From Pseudomonas sp. KU26590 (GTDB lineage Bacteria; Pseudomonadota; Gammaproteobacteria; Pseudomonadales; Pseudomonadaceae): a DNA stretch of 64,000 bases. The notes below the pieces were generated by a model. It did no database searches, was not told the DNA's origin, and saw nothing but the letters and a program-made list of their open reading frames with translations. The position numbers were made by a program, and so were the translations under genes. Below, in pieces: positions 1-8,936 of this stretch. The stretch lies in assembly GCF_026153515.1 (NCBI RefSeq), contig NZ_CP110644.1, positions 5,521,501 through 5,585,500 on the forward strand, given 5' to 3'. Positions within the stretch are counted from its first letter, which is position 1, and each line of letters begins with the position of its first letter.

Positions 1-2
1 TA

Positions 3-1307
3 TGGATCGCCCTCAAGGACCGGGAAGACCGGGATGTCACGGCCAGTCAGTTCATCGATCGGATCCGACCGAAACTGGCGCAAATCCCTGGCATCGTCCT
101 GTATCTGCGGGCCGGTCAGGACATCAACCTGAGTTCCGGTCCGAGCCGCGCGCAGTATCAATACGTGCTCAAGAGCAACGACGGCGCACTGTTGAATGTC
201 TGGACGCAGAAGCTGACCGATAAGCTGAAAACTCTGCCGGCTTTCCGCGACCTCTCCAATGACTTGCAGCTGGGCGGCAGCGTGACCCATCTGGACATCG
301 ACCGCAGCGCCGCCGCGCGCTTCGGCCTGACCACGGCGGACGTCGATCAGGCGCTGTACGACGCTTTTGGTCAGCGCCAGATCAACGAATACCAGACCGA
401 CATCAACCAGTACAAAGTCATCCTGGAGCTTGAACCGCAACAGCGCGGCAAGGCCGAAAGCCTGAACTACTTCTACCTGCGCTCGCCGCTGACCAATGAG
501 ATGGTGCCGTTGTCGGCGCTCGCCAAAGTCGGTGCGCCGAAGATGGGCCCGTTGTCGATCAGCCATGACGGCATGTTCCCGGCCGCCAACCTGTCGTTCA
601 ACCTATCGGCCGGCGTGGCGCTGGGGGATGCGGTGGTGCTGCTCGATCAGGCGAAGAACGAGATCGGCATGCCGGCCTCGATCATCGGCAACTTTCAGGG
701 CGCGGCCCAGGCGTTCCAGAGTTCGCTGGCTAACCAGCCGTGGCTGATTCTTGCGGCGCTGGTGGCGGTGTACATCATTCTTGGCGTGCTTTATGAAAGC
801 TTCGTCCATCCGTTGACGATCATTTCCACCCTGCCCTCCGCCGGTATCGGTGCGCTGTTGCTGCTGTGGCTGATGGGTCAGGACTTTTCGATCATGGGGC
901 TGATCGGGATCGTGTTGCTGATCGGCATCGTCAAGAAGAACGGCATTCTGCTGGTGGACTTCGCACTGGACGCCCAGCGCAACCGCGGAATGTCCCCGCG
1001 CGACGCCATTTATGAAGCGTGTCTGACGCGTTTCCGGCCCATCATCATGACCACGCTGGCCGCATTGCTCGGCGCGCTGCCGTTGATGCTCGGTTATGGT
1101 GTCGGCGCTGAACTGCGTCAGCCATTGGGCATTGCCGTTGTCGGAGGATTGCTGGTGAGCCAGGCGCTGACGCTGTTTACAACGCCCGTGATCTACCTGC
1201 AGCTTGAGCGACTGTTCCATCGCCAGCGTCAGACGGCTGACTCGGCAGCGCCAGCCTCGACAACTTCAGCCAGGCCGGCCGCAGCCGACCTGGTCGCTGA
1301 AAAATAA
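3..1307 (+). CDS. RND multidrug efflux permease, MdtC/MuxC-like, C-terminal part
   Basis: Inner-membrane proton-driven RND pump subunit; the 5' end lies outside the window, leaving about 434 codons of a protein normally near 1,030 residues. The visible part begins in the second periplasmic porter region (QDINLSSGPS), continues through AFGQRQIN, and then has the closing membrane block with YIILGVLYESFVHPLTI, LIGIVKKNGILLVDFAL and RFRPIIMTTLAALLGALPL, which are RND signature stretches. The wording matches MdtC/MuxC rather than AcrB. A response regulator and sensor kinase follow 54 bases downstream on the same strand, so the pump is probably controlled by them. The C-terminal tail is Ala/Thr/Ser-rich. 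The family is certain; substrate and exact name are not. Confidence 0.93.
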   Translation, partial: WIALKDREDRDVTASQFIDRIRPKLAQIPGIVLYLRAGQDINLSSGPSRAQYQYVLKSNDGALLNVWTQKLTDKLKTLPAFRDLSNDLQLGGSVTHLDIDRSAAARFGLTTADVDQALYDAFGQRQINEYQTDINQYKVILELEPQQRGKAESLNYFYLRSPLTNEMVPLSALAKVGAPKMGPLSISHDGMFPAANLSFNLSAGVALGDAVVLLDQAKNEIGMPASIIGNFQGAAQAFQSSLANQPWLILAALVAVYIILGVLYESFVHPLTIISTLPSAGIGALLLLWLMGQDFSIMGLIGIVLLIGIVKKNGILLVDFALDAQRNRGMSPRDAIYEACLTRFRPIIMTTLAALLGALPLMLGYGVGAELRQPLGIAVVGGLLVSQALTLFTTPVIYLQLERLFHRQRQTADSAAPASTTSARPAAADLVAEK

Positions 1308-1361
1308 GCGGTTGAAACCAGGCACCTAATTAGCAAGCAGTGAAAAAGTGAGCGTGGACCG

Positions 1362-2039
1362 ATGCGTGTCCTGATTATCGAAGACGAAGAGAAAACCGCC
1401 GATTACCTGCACCGGGGCCTGACCGAGCAGGGTTACACCACCGACGTCGCGCGCGAGGGCATCGAAGGCCTGCACATGGCGCTGGAAAGCGAATACGCGG
1501 TGATCATTCTCGACGTCATGCTGCCGGGCCTGGACGGCTATGGCGTGCTGCGCGCCCTGCGCGCGCGCAAACAGACGCCGGTGATCATGCTGACCGCGCG
1601 CGAGAACGTTGACGATCGGATTCGCGGCCTGCGCGAAGGAGCTGACGATTATCTGGGCAAGCCCTTTTCGTTTCTGGAACTGGTGGCGCGGCTGCAAGCC
1701 CTGACCCGGCGCAGTGGCGGCCACGAGCCGGTGCAGATCAGCGTCGCCGATTTGTGGATCGACCTGATCAGCCGCAAGGCCACCCGGGCCGGCGTGCGTC
1801 TGGACCTCACCGCCAAGGAGTTTTCGCTGCTCAGCGTACTGGCCCGGCGCCAGGGAGAAATCCTGTCGAAGACGTCGATTGCCGAGATGGTCTGGGACGT
1901 GAATTTCGACAGCGATGCCAACGTCGTCGAAGTCGCGATCAAACGTCTGCGCGCCAAGCTCGACGGGCCGTTCGAGCAAAAACTGCTGCACACCATTCGC
2001 GGCATGGGTTACGTGCTGGAGAGCCGTCGTGTCGACTAA
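1362..2039 (+). CDS. OmpR-family DNA-binding response regulator
   Basis: Cytoplasmic transcription factor of 225 residues. The N-terminal receiver domain has the acidic pocket (IIEDEE), the phospho-acceptor Asp51 in IILDVMLPG, the switch Thr in MLTARE and the conserved Lys in LGKPFSF. The C-terminal half is a winged helix (LDLTAKEFSLLSVLAR, VVEVAIKRLRAKLD, IRGMGYVLE). The sequence resembles the CusR/CopR/IrlR heavy-metal subgroup, but that subgroup also serves efflux and other stress operons. Its stop codon overlaps the kinase start, so the two are translationally coupled. It likely regulates the RND operon upstream; this is inferred from position only. Confidence 0.93.
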   Translation: MRVLIIEDEEKTADYLHRGLTEQGYTTDVAREGIEGLHMALESEYAVIILDVMLPGLDGYGVLRALRARKQTPVIMLTARENVDDRIRGLREGADDYLGKPFSFLELVARLQALTRRSGGHEPVQISVADLWIDLISRKATRAGVRLDLTAKEFSLLSVLARRQGEILSKTSIAEMVWDVNFDSDANVVEVAIKRLRAKLDGPFEQKLLHTIRGMGYVLESRRVD

Positions 2040-3393
2040 CTCCATCGCCCTGCGCCTGAGCGGCATGTTCGCCCTCGTGGCGCTGCTGGTGTTTCTGCTG
2101 ATCGGCTGGGCGCTTTACCTGCAAGTGGACAAGGGCCTGGGGCTGTTACCGGAAGCCGAAGTCGACGCCCGCTACAGCGTGCTCGAATCGGCCGTCCAGC
2201 GTTACGGAACACCTGAGCACTGGGCGAAAATCAACGCCAAACTCAAGCTGCTCGGCGAGGAAGACAAACGCCTGCGCTTCTGGGTGGTCAGCGACAACCC
2301 GACCTATGAATTCGGTAACCCGGACGCCGAGATCCGCGCCTTCGCCAAGGGCCCGGTGGGCATGCGCGACTTGAACCTGAGCGGCCATGATTACCCGTTC
2401 AAGGTGCTGGTCAGTCAGTTCCCGGCGAAAGATCAACGTCCGCCGCTGCGTTTTCTGACAGCGGTCGACACCGAAACCTTCTGGCAGACCCAACATTCCC
2501 TGCTTATCGCGCTGATCAGTCTGGCAGGCATCGGCATCCTGCTGGCTTCTGCGCTGGGTTACTGGGTGGCGCGCATCGGCCTCAAACCGCTGACGGCGCT
2601 GTCCCTGGAGGCGCGCAAGCTGACGCCGCCGCGATTGAGCGGGCGCCTGAAGTTGTCACATCTGCCGCCGGAGCTGGATCAGTTCGTGACCTCGTTCAAC
2701 TCGACGCTGGATCGGGTCGAGCAGGCCTATTCGCGACTGGAGTCGTTCAACGCCGACGTTGCCCATGAATTGCGCTCGCCGCTGACCAATCTTATCGGCC
2801 AGACCCAGGTGGCGCTGACTCGAGGGCGATCGGCCGAGCATTACTTCGAGGTGCTGCAATCCAACCTTGAAGAGCTCGAACGGCTGCGCTCGATCATCAA
2901 TGACATGCTGTTTCTGGCCAGCGCCGATCAGGGCAGCAAGGCGACGCAACTGACCCAGGCGTCACTCGCTCAGGAAGTGGCGAAGACCCTGGATTATCTC
3001 GATTTCATTCTCGAAGACGCCCAAGTGCAGGTTGAAGTGCGTGGGGATGCCAACGCGCCCATCGAAACCGCGCACTTGCGCCGGGCGCTGATCAACCTGC
3101 TGCACAACGCGGTGCAGCACACCTTGCCGGGGCAGTTGATTCATGTGGATATTCGCGATGAGGGCGATCACGTCAGCATCGGCGTGACCAATCCCGGCGC
3201 GCAGATCGCCGGGGAGCATCTGCCGAAACTGTTCGAGCGCTTCTACCGCGTCGACGCCTCGCGCAGCAACAGCGGCGCCAACCACGGGCTTGGCCTGGCG
3301 ATTGTAAAAGCCATCGCCCTGATGCACGGCGGCACCGTGTTCGTGCGCAGCGAGCATGGGATGAATACGTTCGGGATTAACTTGCCGAGTTGA
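2029..3393 (+). CDS. Membrane sensor histidine kinase (CusS/IrlS-like)
   Basis: Partner kinase of the preceding regulator, 454 residues from the GTG at 2029, which overlaps the regulator gene by 11 bases; longer in-frame starts would run deep into it. There are two membrane segments (about residues 12-32 and 158-180) around a periplasmic domain of about 125 residues, then a HAMP linker, the HisKA box AHELRSPLTN with His246, and an HATPase domain (LLHNAVQHT N-box, a GAQIAGEHLPKLFERFYR stretch, NHGLGLAIVKAI G-box). The architecture is that of heavy-metal sensor kinases. The signal sensed cannot be read from the sequence. Confidence 0.93.
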   Translation: MSTNSIALRLSGMFALVALLVFLLIGWALYLQVDKGLGLLPEAEVDARYSVLESAVQRYGTPEHWAKINAKLKLLGEEDKRLRFWVVSDNPTYEFGNPDAEIRAFAKGPVGMRDLNLSGHDYPFKVLVSQFPAKDQRPPLRFLTAVDTETFWQTQHSLLIALISLAGIGILLASALGYWVARIGLKPLTALSLEARKLTPPRLSGRLKLSHLPPELDQFVTSFNSTLDRVEQAYSRLESFNADVAHELRSPLTNLIGQTQVALTRGRSAEHYFEVLQSNLEELERLRSIINDMLFLASADQGSKATQLTQASLAQEVAKTLDYLDFILEDAQVQVEVRGDANAPIETAHLRRALINLLHNAVQHTLPGQLIHVDIRDEGDHVSIGVTNPGAQIAGEHLPKLFERFYRVDASRSNSGANHGLGLAIVKAIALMHGGTVFVRSEHGMNTFGINLPS

Positions 3394-3462
3394 GACTGGC
3401 GTCTGGATTAGCGTGCGGAGAATCTAGGCGGCACACAATCCATTGTGGGAGTGAGCTTGATT

Positions 3463-3578
3463 GATCGTTCCCACGCTCTGCGTGGTATCGCCGCTGGGGA
3501 TGCTCCGCGCCCCTTCCCGCATTCCGGTGACGCGGAGCGTCATCAGCGGCACTCCCACGCGGAGCGTGAGGAACGATC
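3463..3578. repeat. Long imperfect palindrome of the GATCGTTCC...GGAACGATC type
   Basis: The outer arms GATCGTTCCCACGCTCTGCG and the reverse complement ending GGAACGATC flank a second inverted pair built from CTCCGCG and CGCGGAGCG. The whole element can fold into one long hairpin. It lies between the convergent kinase and yjdM genes. It looks like an extragenic palindromic element of Pseudomonas, unrelated in sequence to the GTAGGAGC REPs elsewhere in the window. A role as a bidirectional terminator is possible but unproven. Confidence 0.75.
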
Positions 3579-3606
3579 AACGTGGGTAGCCAGCGGATTC
3601 GCGGGA

Positions 3607-3948
3607 TCAACCCTTCTTCACAAACTCCGATTTCAACTTCATCGCGCCGATGCCGTCGATTTTGCAGTCAATGTCGTGATCGCCGTCCACCAGGCGGATG
3701 TTTTTGACCTTGGTGCCGACCTTGACGACCAGCGACGAGCCTTTGACCTTCAGGTCTTTGATGACCGTGACGGTGTCGCCGTCCTGCAGCGTGTTGCCCA
3801 CTGCGTCCTTGATTACCTTGGTGTCATCGCCCGCCTCGGCGCTGGCGCCGTCAGCCGACCACTCGTGGGCGCATTCCGGGCACACGAGTTGGCTGCCATC
3901 TTCGTAGGTGTACTCGGAACTGCATTTTGGGCACGGCGGTAAGCTCAC
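3607..3948 (-). CDS. yjdM: YjdM/PhnA family zinc-ribbon protein
   Basis: Small cytoplasmic protein of 113 residues. It has an N-terminal zinc ribbon (CPKC at 6-9 and CPEC at 23-26) followed by the PhnA C-terminal domain ([32 protein letters not shown]). The family was named alkylphosphonate uptake protein, but no transport or phosphonate activity is established and the name should not be taken as function. It is a single-gene unit with no phn genes nearby. Full length compared with the family. Confidence 0.93.
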   Translation of the reverse strand: MSLPPCPKCSSEYTYEDGSQLVCPECAHEWSADGASAEAGDDTKVIKDAVGNTLQDGDTVTVIKDLKVKGSSLVVKVGTKVKNIRLVDGDHDIDCKIDGIGAMKLKSEFVKKG

Positions 3949-4101
3949 GGCGGATCTCGCATCAGAGGGAATAGGCGCAGGATTATAAGGGTTTTTACCC
4001 CCTTGAGGAGCAGGCGCCCGAAAGAGCTGAAAACAACGCCAGCTGCTGTAGTCTCAATCGCAAGAACGGTGAGGTGCCGTGATCAGGGCAAGGAGTCCGC
4101 A

Positions 4102-4524
4102 ATGAACGATCCATTTGGCCTGCAGCGGTTCGTCGAGGCGCAAACGTCGATGCACGAACGCGCGTTGGCGGAACTGAAATCCGGGCGCAAGCAGTCGCAC
4201 TGGATGTGGTTCGTGTTCCCGCAACTGGCCGGTCTGGGCCACAGCGACATGGCCCGGCGGTACGGCGTCAGCGGGCGTGAAGAGGCGACTGCCTATTTGC
4301 AGCACCCGGTATTGGGCGAGCGGTTGACGCGCTGTTGCGAGGCGTTGCTTGAATGGAAAAACCGCAGCGCCATGCAGATCATGGGCTCGCCGGATGACAT
4401 GAAACTGCGATCGAGCATGACGCTGTTCACAGCGGTGGCGCCGGACACGCCGGTTTTTCAGCAGGTGCTTGAGGCGTTTTTTGAAGGTAAGCCGGACAGT
4501 GTGACCTTGTCGAAGCTGGCTTGA
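4102..4524 (+). CDS. DUF1810 family protein
   Basis: Predicted cytoplasmic protein of 140 residues. The start at 4102 is chosen because AAGGAG lies just upstream and homologs begin near NDPFGLQRFVEAQ. Family hallmarks are the HWMWFVFPQ stretch, LGHSDMARRYGVSG and an AMQIMGSPDDMKLRSSMTLF segment. The biochemical role is unknown as far as I know. No operon partner: yjdM is on the opposite strand and a REP pair follows. Confidence 0.88.
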   Translation: MNDPFGLQRFVEAQTSMHERALAELKSGRKQSHWMWFVFPQLAGLGHSDMARRYGVSGREEATAYLQHPVLGERLTRCCEALLEWKNRSAMQIMGSPDDMKLRSSMTLFTAVAPDTPVFQQVLEAFFEGKPDSVTLSKLA

Positions 4525-4596
4525 GAAATATTCAGCGAGCCGTCCTGACATGAGCGTTGATCGCCTGATGAGACACGCCCAGAGGAACGCAAATCC

Positions 4597-4682
4597 GTAG
4601 GAGCCGGCTTGCTGGCGAACCCGTTGTGTCAGCGACATCATCGTATCTGACGCTCCGCGTTCGCCAGCAAGCCGGCTCCTAC
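4597..4682. repeat. REP pair, GTAGGAGCCGGC class
   Basis: Two inverted copies of GTAGGAGCCGGCTTGCTGGC separated by about 38 bases, forming a hairpin-capable BIME-like doublet between the DUF1810 gene and the convergent ZIP transporter. The same class recurs at 27243-27329 and as the left arm of the array at 38824-39696. Confidence 0.9.
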
Positions 4683-4763
4683 AGTATCTGAGACAATCCC
4701 TAAGACGTAAGCCAAGCCAACGGTCCGGGATACAGCGCTAAAGCCGCACCCTGCAGCCCGACG

Positions 4764-5651
4764 TTACGCCAGCGCCGTGTCCATCACCATCATCAAACAG
4801 AACCCGACCAGCAATCCGAAGCTGGCGATTTTGTCGTGACCGTTGCGCCGGGATTCGGGGATGATTTCGTGGGTCACCACCAGCAGCATCGCCCCGGCCG
4901 CCAACGCCAGTCCCACCGGCAACAGTAATGCGGCCACTTCCACCAGCCAGGCGCAGAGCACCGCGAATACCGGCTCGACCAATCCGGACGCCGCGCCGAT
5001 CAGAAACGCCTTGAACCGGGACATGCCGGCCGCCGCCAAGACCAGCGCGATGACCAGCCCTTCCGGCACGTCCTGAATGGCGATACCCATCGCCAGGCTG
5101 TCGGCGTGGGCCAGACCGCCACCCGCCGACACGCCCACTGCCATGCCTTCCGGAATGTTGTGGGCAATGATGGCAATCACAAACAGCCAGATGTTCGAGG
5201 GGATCGCCGGCTTCCCGGCCACCTCCGATAACTGCGGCCCTCTGGAAACCAGCGTGTCGACCAGAAACAAACCGGTCGCGCCGAGCAGTATCCCGAAGCT
5301 GACCAACGCACCGGCGCCCCATGGGGTAAAGCCCAGATCATGGGCCGCGCCCAAGCCCGGCACGATCAACGAAAAAGCCGTCGCCGCGAGCATGATGCCG
5401 GCGCCGAAACCCAGCAGGCCGTCGGACACCGCGACCGGCATGCCGCGAATCACCAGCACCGGCACGGCGCCCAGGGCGGTGCCCAACGCGCAGATGGCGC
5501 CGCCTTCCAGGGCTCGCAACATTCTGGGCTCGAGTGCAATCCATGAGAGTCCCTGGGCCACCAGCAAACCGGTGCCGACGAGGACCAGAATCGAGCCCAA
5601 TGCCAGCCGCAATAACCGCACGCTGCCGAGAGCCAGTATGTCCGAGCGCAT
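4764..5651 (-). CDS. ZIP-family metal transporter
   Basis: Inner-membrane divalent metal (zinc/iron/manganese) permease of 295 residues with about eight hydrophobic segments. The metal-binding motifs of ZIP helices IV and V are visible as AHNIPEG and IQDVPEG, and a later HEIIPESRRNGHD is typical of the GufA-like subgroup. It lies 29 bases downstream of sodA on the same strand, an arrangement found in other Pseudomonas where a ZIP gene follows sodA. It probably helps supply metal when iron is short; the metal selectivity is inferred from context. Confidence 0.9.
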   Translation of the reverse strand: MRSDILALGSVRLLRLALGSILVLVGTGLLVAQGLSWIALEPRMLRALEGGAICALGTALGAVPVLVIRGMPVAVSDGLLGFGAGIMLAATAFSLIVPGLGAAHDLGFTPWGAGALVSFGILLGATGLFLVDTLVSRGPQLSEVAGKPAIPSNIWLFVIAIIAHNIPEGMAVGVSAGGGLAHADSLAMGIAIQDVPEGLVIALVLAAAGMSRFKAFLIGAASGLVEPVFAVLCAWLVEVAALLLPVGLALAAGAMLLVVTHEIIPESRRNGHDKIASFGLLVGFCLMMVMDTALA

Positions 5652-5680
5652 AAATCGCCTTATCCGAGGTCTGGGAGGTT

Positions 5681-6292
5681 TCAGCCGAGCGCCGCGGCGT
5701 AGCGCCGGGCAACTTCATCCCAGTTGACGACGTTGTAGAACGCGGCGATGTATTCCGGACGACGGTTCTGATAGCGCAGGTAATAGGCATGCTCCCAGAC
5801 GTCGAGCCCGAGGATTGGCGTATTGCCGTTCATCAGCGGGCTGTCCTGATTGCCGCTGCTTTCCACGACGAGGTTTTTGCCCGCAGTGACACTCAGCCAG
5901 GCCCAGCCGCTGCCGAAGCGGGTCAGCGCTGCTTTGGTGAACGCATCCTTGAACGCCTCGAATCCGCCCACCTGTTCGTCGATTGCCGTTGCCAGCGCAC
6001 CGCTGGGCACGCCGCCACCCTGGGGGCTCATCACTTCCCAGAACAGCGAATGGTTGGCATGACCGCCGCCCTGATTGATCACCGCCGGGCGCAGCTTTTC
6101 CGGAAGCTCGGCGACGCTCGCCACCAGCTTCTCGATGGGCCACTCCGCGTATTCAGTGCCGGCGACCGCCGCATTAAGGTTGTTGATGTAGGTCTGGTGG
6201 TGCTTGCTGTAGTGGATTTCCATGGTCTGCGCGTCGATGTGTGGCTCGAGCGCATCGTAGGCGTAGGGCAAGGCTGGCAAGGTAAAGGGCAT
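5681..6292 (-). CDS. sodA: Superoxide dismutase, Mn type
   Basis: Converts superoxide to oxygen and hydrogen peroxide in the cytoplasm. The 203-residue protein is full length. Metal ligands are visible as His27 (EIHYSKHH), His81 ([11 protein letters not shown]), Asp164 and His168 (LDVWEHAYY). [11 protein letters not shown] and GNQDSPLM favour the manganese form over the iron form. It is the third gene of a minus-strand cluster that begins with fagA behind a Fur-box-like site, so derepression under iron limitation is expected, as known for sodA in P. aeruginosa. Confidence 0.96.
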   Translation of the reverse strand: MPFTLPALPYAYDALEPHIDAQTMEIHYSKHHQTYINNLNAAVAGTEYAEWPIEKLVASVAELPEKLRPAVINQGGGHANHSLFWEVMSPQGGGVPSGALATAIDEQVGGFEAFKDAFTKAALTRFGSGWAWLSVTAGKNLVVESSGNQDSPLMNGNTPILGLDVWEHAYYLRYQNRRPEYIAAFYNVVNWDEVARRYAAALG

Positions 6293-6293
6293 G

Positions 6294-6755
6294 TCAGTGG
6301 ACTCCGAACGAGAGGGTGCCGGCGCGGGCGGCGTGGTGCTGAAGCGCCGAGCGGGAATGTTCGCCGTTGCTGTTGAGCAGGCGACGGGTGCGTGGGTACT
6401 CGCCGTATTGGCCGACGAAACCCAAGAGTTCGCTGTAGGTTTTATTACTGTGCCGCAGCGCTGCCTGTCGCAGGGCAGGTGTCATTTGCGGGTCTTGAAT
6501 CACATTCAACAGGCGCTGATGCACGGCGCAGAGGTATTCGGCGCTCTCCTCCGGCTGACCCAGGCTCAGGTGCAGATCCGCCAGGTTGTGGTGCGAAATC
6601 ACGAACGCCGCCACGGCCTCATCGGCGATGCTCCAGCGGTCGAAGAGCACCTGCGCCAGCGCAAGGGCCTGCAGGTACAGCTCGCGCGCATCGATCAGCT
6701 CGCCTCGGTTGAAGCAACTGTTACCGCTCAGGATGGTACGTTTCCATTGCTCCAT
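6294..6755 (-). CDS. Small helical protein between fagA and sodA
   Basis: 153 residues from the ATG at 6755, chosen because GTGAGGA lies at a good distance upstream and overlaps the fagA stop. The protein is helical, with repeats reminiscent of tetratricopeptide helices ([42 protein letters not shown]). An uncharacterised gene occupies the equivalent place between fumC and sodA in other Pseudomonas. One base separates its stop from the sodA start codon, so the genes are coupled. Function unknown. Confidence 0.82.
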   Translation of the reverse strand: MEQWKRTILSGNSCFNRGELIDARELYLQALALAQVLFDRWSIADEAVAAFVISHHNLADLHLSLGQPEESAEYLCAVHQRLLNVIQDPQMTPALRQAALRHSNKTYSELLGFVGQYGEYPRTRRLLNSNGEHSRSALQHHAARAGTLSFGVH

Positions 6756-6766
6756 GGCGCAGGTCC

Positions 6767-7198
6767 TCACGAGTGGCGCCGGCGATCAGAAGCCGTCGGC
6801 AGGGCGTTTTGCGGATTCGATGGCGCGAGTTCTGTCAGAGGAATCGACGGCAGCAGCGCGCAGGTCGCCAGGCGCTGGGCGAAGGCCTGAACCCTTTGCT
6901 GTTGCGCAGCGGATGTGGCGAGCGCTTGCATGTCACGCAGCGGACGCCATGCCTGGTCCAGGCACAGACAACGCCAATGCCAGGGCAGCGCGGTGTCGCT
7001 GGCGGTGTCGATCAGCAGGCGAAAGGTGCTTTCACAGATGAGGGATTTGGGCGTGGCGGTAAAGCGCGCCAGGTAGCGACCTTCCGCAAGGTAGTGTTCG
7101 ATGAGCCGCGGCTCGTCCGGATCCAGCGCGCAACGAATCCGCAGACTCAATGCGCGCCAGTTTTCCAGATACGGCGACTCGTGCAGAACAGTACCCAT
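6767..7198 (-). CDS. fagA: FagA-like Fur-associated protein
   Basis: 143-residue cytoplasmic protein with no recognisable catalytic motif. The beginning (ESPYLENWRALSLRIRCALDPDEPRLIEHYLAEGRYL) and the position as first gene of the sodA cluster match FagA of Pseudomonas. In the organisms I know, fumC lies between fagA and the small gene before sodA; here the next gene starts only 11 bases after the fagA stop, so fumC is not in this cluster. A Fur-box-like sequence lies about 17 bases upstream of the start codon. Role unknown. Confidence 0.75.
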   Translation of the reverse strand: MGTVLHESPYLENWRALSLRIRCALDPDEPRLIEHYLAEGRYLARFTATPKSLICESTFRLLIDTASDTALPWHWRCLCLDQAWRPLRDMQALATSAAQQQRVQAFAQRLATCALLPSIPLTELAPSNPQNALPTASDRRRHS

Positions 7199-7214
7199 GA
7201 CCGAGGCCCACTTA

Positions 7215-7233
7215 ACGAATGAGATTCATTATT
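7215..7233 (-). promoter_or_regulatory. Fur-box-like operator upstream of fagA
   Basis: On the minus strand the 19 bases read AATAATGAATCTCATTCGT and match the classical Fur box GATAATGATAATCATTATC at 12 of 19 positions, including the blocks ATAATGA and TCATT. The site ends 17 bases before the fagA start codon, suited to repression when iron is sufficient. Supported by pattern and context only. Confidence 0.65.
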
Positions 7234-7307
7234 AAATGAGTTTAAGAATCAAAACAACCCCGCTGATGGATTGAGACCCTGCTCTGATCTCAAGAACACA
7301 CTCAACT

Positions 7308-7396
7308 GTAGGAGCGCGCTTGCCCGCGAATGGCGGTTTGTCAGTCACAGAAAATGAAGCTGATCCACCGCGATTCGCGGGCAAGCGCGCTCCTAC
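7308..7396. repeat. REP pair, GTAGGAGCGCGC class
   Basis: Inverted copies of GTAGGAGCGCGCTTGCCCGC separated by about 42 bases, between the fagA promoter and the pmbA terminator. The same class is seen at 12005-12094, 25576-25665, 28461-28547 and 30219-30309. Confidence 0.9.
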
Positions 7397-7432
7397 AGGG
7401 TTCGGGTGCGACATAAATCGAAAAACACCCAC

Positions 7433-7468
7433 AAAAAAAGCCTGCACCGAAATCGGGGCAGGCCTTTT
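7433..7468 (-). terminator. Rho-independent terminator of pmbA
   Basis: On the minus strand, downstream of the pmbA stop: stem GGCCTGC, a loop, GCAGGC, then a run of seven T. It is also A/T-flanked on the other side, but no plus-strand gene ends here. Confidence 0.8.
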
Positions 7469-7496
7469 GGGATGAAGCGCTATAGCAGAGCGGGAC

Positions 7497-8843
7497 TCAG
7501 CTCCCCGCCACCATCATCTTCTCGATCAGCACAGAACCCGTGCGGATGTTGCTGCGCAGTTCCAGATCACTGCCCACGGCAACGATCTGTTTGAACATAT
7601 CGCGCATGTTGCCGGCGATGGTCACTTCCTGAACCGCGAACTGGATCTCGCCGTTCTCGACCCAGAAACCCGCCGCGCCCCGGGAATAATCGCCGGTGAC
7701 CATGTTCAAGCCGCTGCCCATCAACTCGGTGACCAGCAGCCCGCGTCCCATGCGGCGGATCAGCGCCGCCTGGTCTTCAGTGCCGTGGCTGACGAACAGG
7801 TTATGCACGCCCCCCGCATTCGCGGTGCTCGGCAGGCCGAGTTTGCGGCCCGAATACGTGCTGAGGATGTAGGACACCAGATCGCCATTTTCGACGAACG
7901 GCTTGGCATAGGTCGCCAGGCCATCGCCATCGAACGCGGAGCTGCCCATGGCGCCGACCAGGTGCGGGCGCTCGTCGATGGTCATCCATTCAGGGAACAG
8001 GCGCTGGCCGATGGCGCCTTCAAGGAACGACGATTTGCGGTACAGGTTGCCCCCGGAAATAGCGCCCAGAAAACTGCCGAACAGACCGCCCGCCAGTTCT
8101 GCCGAGAACAACACCGGCACTTCACAGGTCGGCACCGGCCGGGCGCCCAGTCGGCTCGCGGCGCGCTCGGCGGCTTTCTGGCCGATCAGCCGGGCGTCCA
8201 TTAACAGGTCGCCACGGCGATTGACGTCATACCAGTAGTCGCGCTGCATCTGCCCTTCGCCTTCGGCGATCATCACGCAGCTCAGGCTGTGGCGGGTCGA
8301 CGCGTAACCGCCGATGAACCCGTGACTGTTGCCGTAGACGCGGCAGCCCTGATGCACGTTCAGCGTGGTGCCGTCGGCGTTCTTGATCCGGCTGTCGGCG
8401 TCGAAGGCAGCCGCTTCGCAGATCAGCGCGCGTTCGATGGCCTGCTCGGGGGTAATGCCCCACGGGTGATACAGGTCAAAATCCGGCTGGTCTTTGGCCA
8501 TCAACGCGGCATCTGCGAGACCCGAGGCCTCGTCTTCCGAAGTGTGTTTGGCAATGGCCAGGGCGGCGGCAACGGTCTCGCGAATGGCATCGGGGCCGCT
8601 CGCGGAGGTGCTGGCCGAACCCTTGCGGTGGCCCACGTACAAGGTGATGCCGAAACCCTGATCACGGTTGAATTCGACGGTCTCGACTTCGCGCTGGCGA
8701 ACCGTGGTGGACAGGCCCTGCTCCAGCGACACGGCGACTTCGCACGCGGTCGCCCCCTGACGCTTGGCTTCAGCGACGATCTGCTCGACCTGCTGCTGCA
8801 ATGCCGGCAAAGCCTGCGGGCCGACGCTTTCTGATGCACTCAT
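7497..8843 (-). CDS. pmbA: TldE/PmbA, subunit of TldD/TldE metalloprotease
   Basis: Partner of TldD in the heterodimeric cytoplasmic protease that trims modified peptides such as microcin B17 and PQQ precursors and degrades the antitoxin CcdA in E. coli. 448 residues from the ATG at 8843, which has GGAG six bases upstream; the longer in-frame start adds only five residues. The U62 family blocks are visible ([72 protein letters not shown]). Like other TldE proteins it lacks the HExxxH zinc site carried by TldD. The two subunit genes flank darP. Confidence 0.95.
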   Translation of the reverse strand: MSASESVGPQALPALQQQVEQIVAEAKRQGATACEVAVSLEQGLSTTVRQREVETVEFNRDQGFGITLYVGHRKGSASTSASGPDAIRETVAAALAIAKHTSEDEASGLADAALMAKDQPDFDLYHPWGITPEQAIERALICEAAAFDADSRIKNADGTTLNVHQGCRVYGNSHGFIGGYASTRHSLSCVMIAEGEGQMQRDYWYDVNRRGDLLMDARLIGQKAAERAASRLGARPVPTCEVPVLFSAELAGGLFGSFLGAISGGNLYRKSSFLEGAIGQRLFPEWMTIDERPHLVGAMGSSAFDGDGLATYAKPFVENGDLVSYILSTYSGRKLGLPSTANAGGVHNLFVSHGTEDQAALIRRMGRGLLVTELMGSGLNMVTGDYSRGAAGFWVENGEIQFAVQEVTIAGNMRDMFKQIVAVGSDLELRSNIRTGSVLIEKMMVAGS

Positions 8844-8936
8844 GACGTTCTCCATCAAATTCTGATTTCAGCAGCCGGGCCGGACAATCGGGCCCTGACT
8901 GGTTATCATGGCGGCGTTTATTTGCGGACGGCCCCC

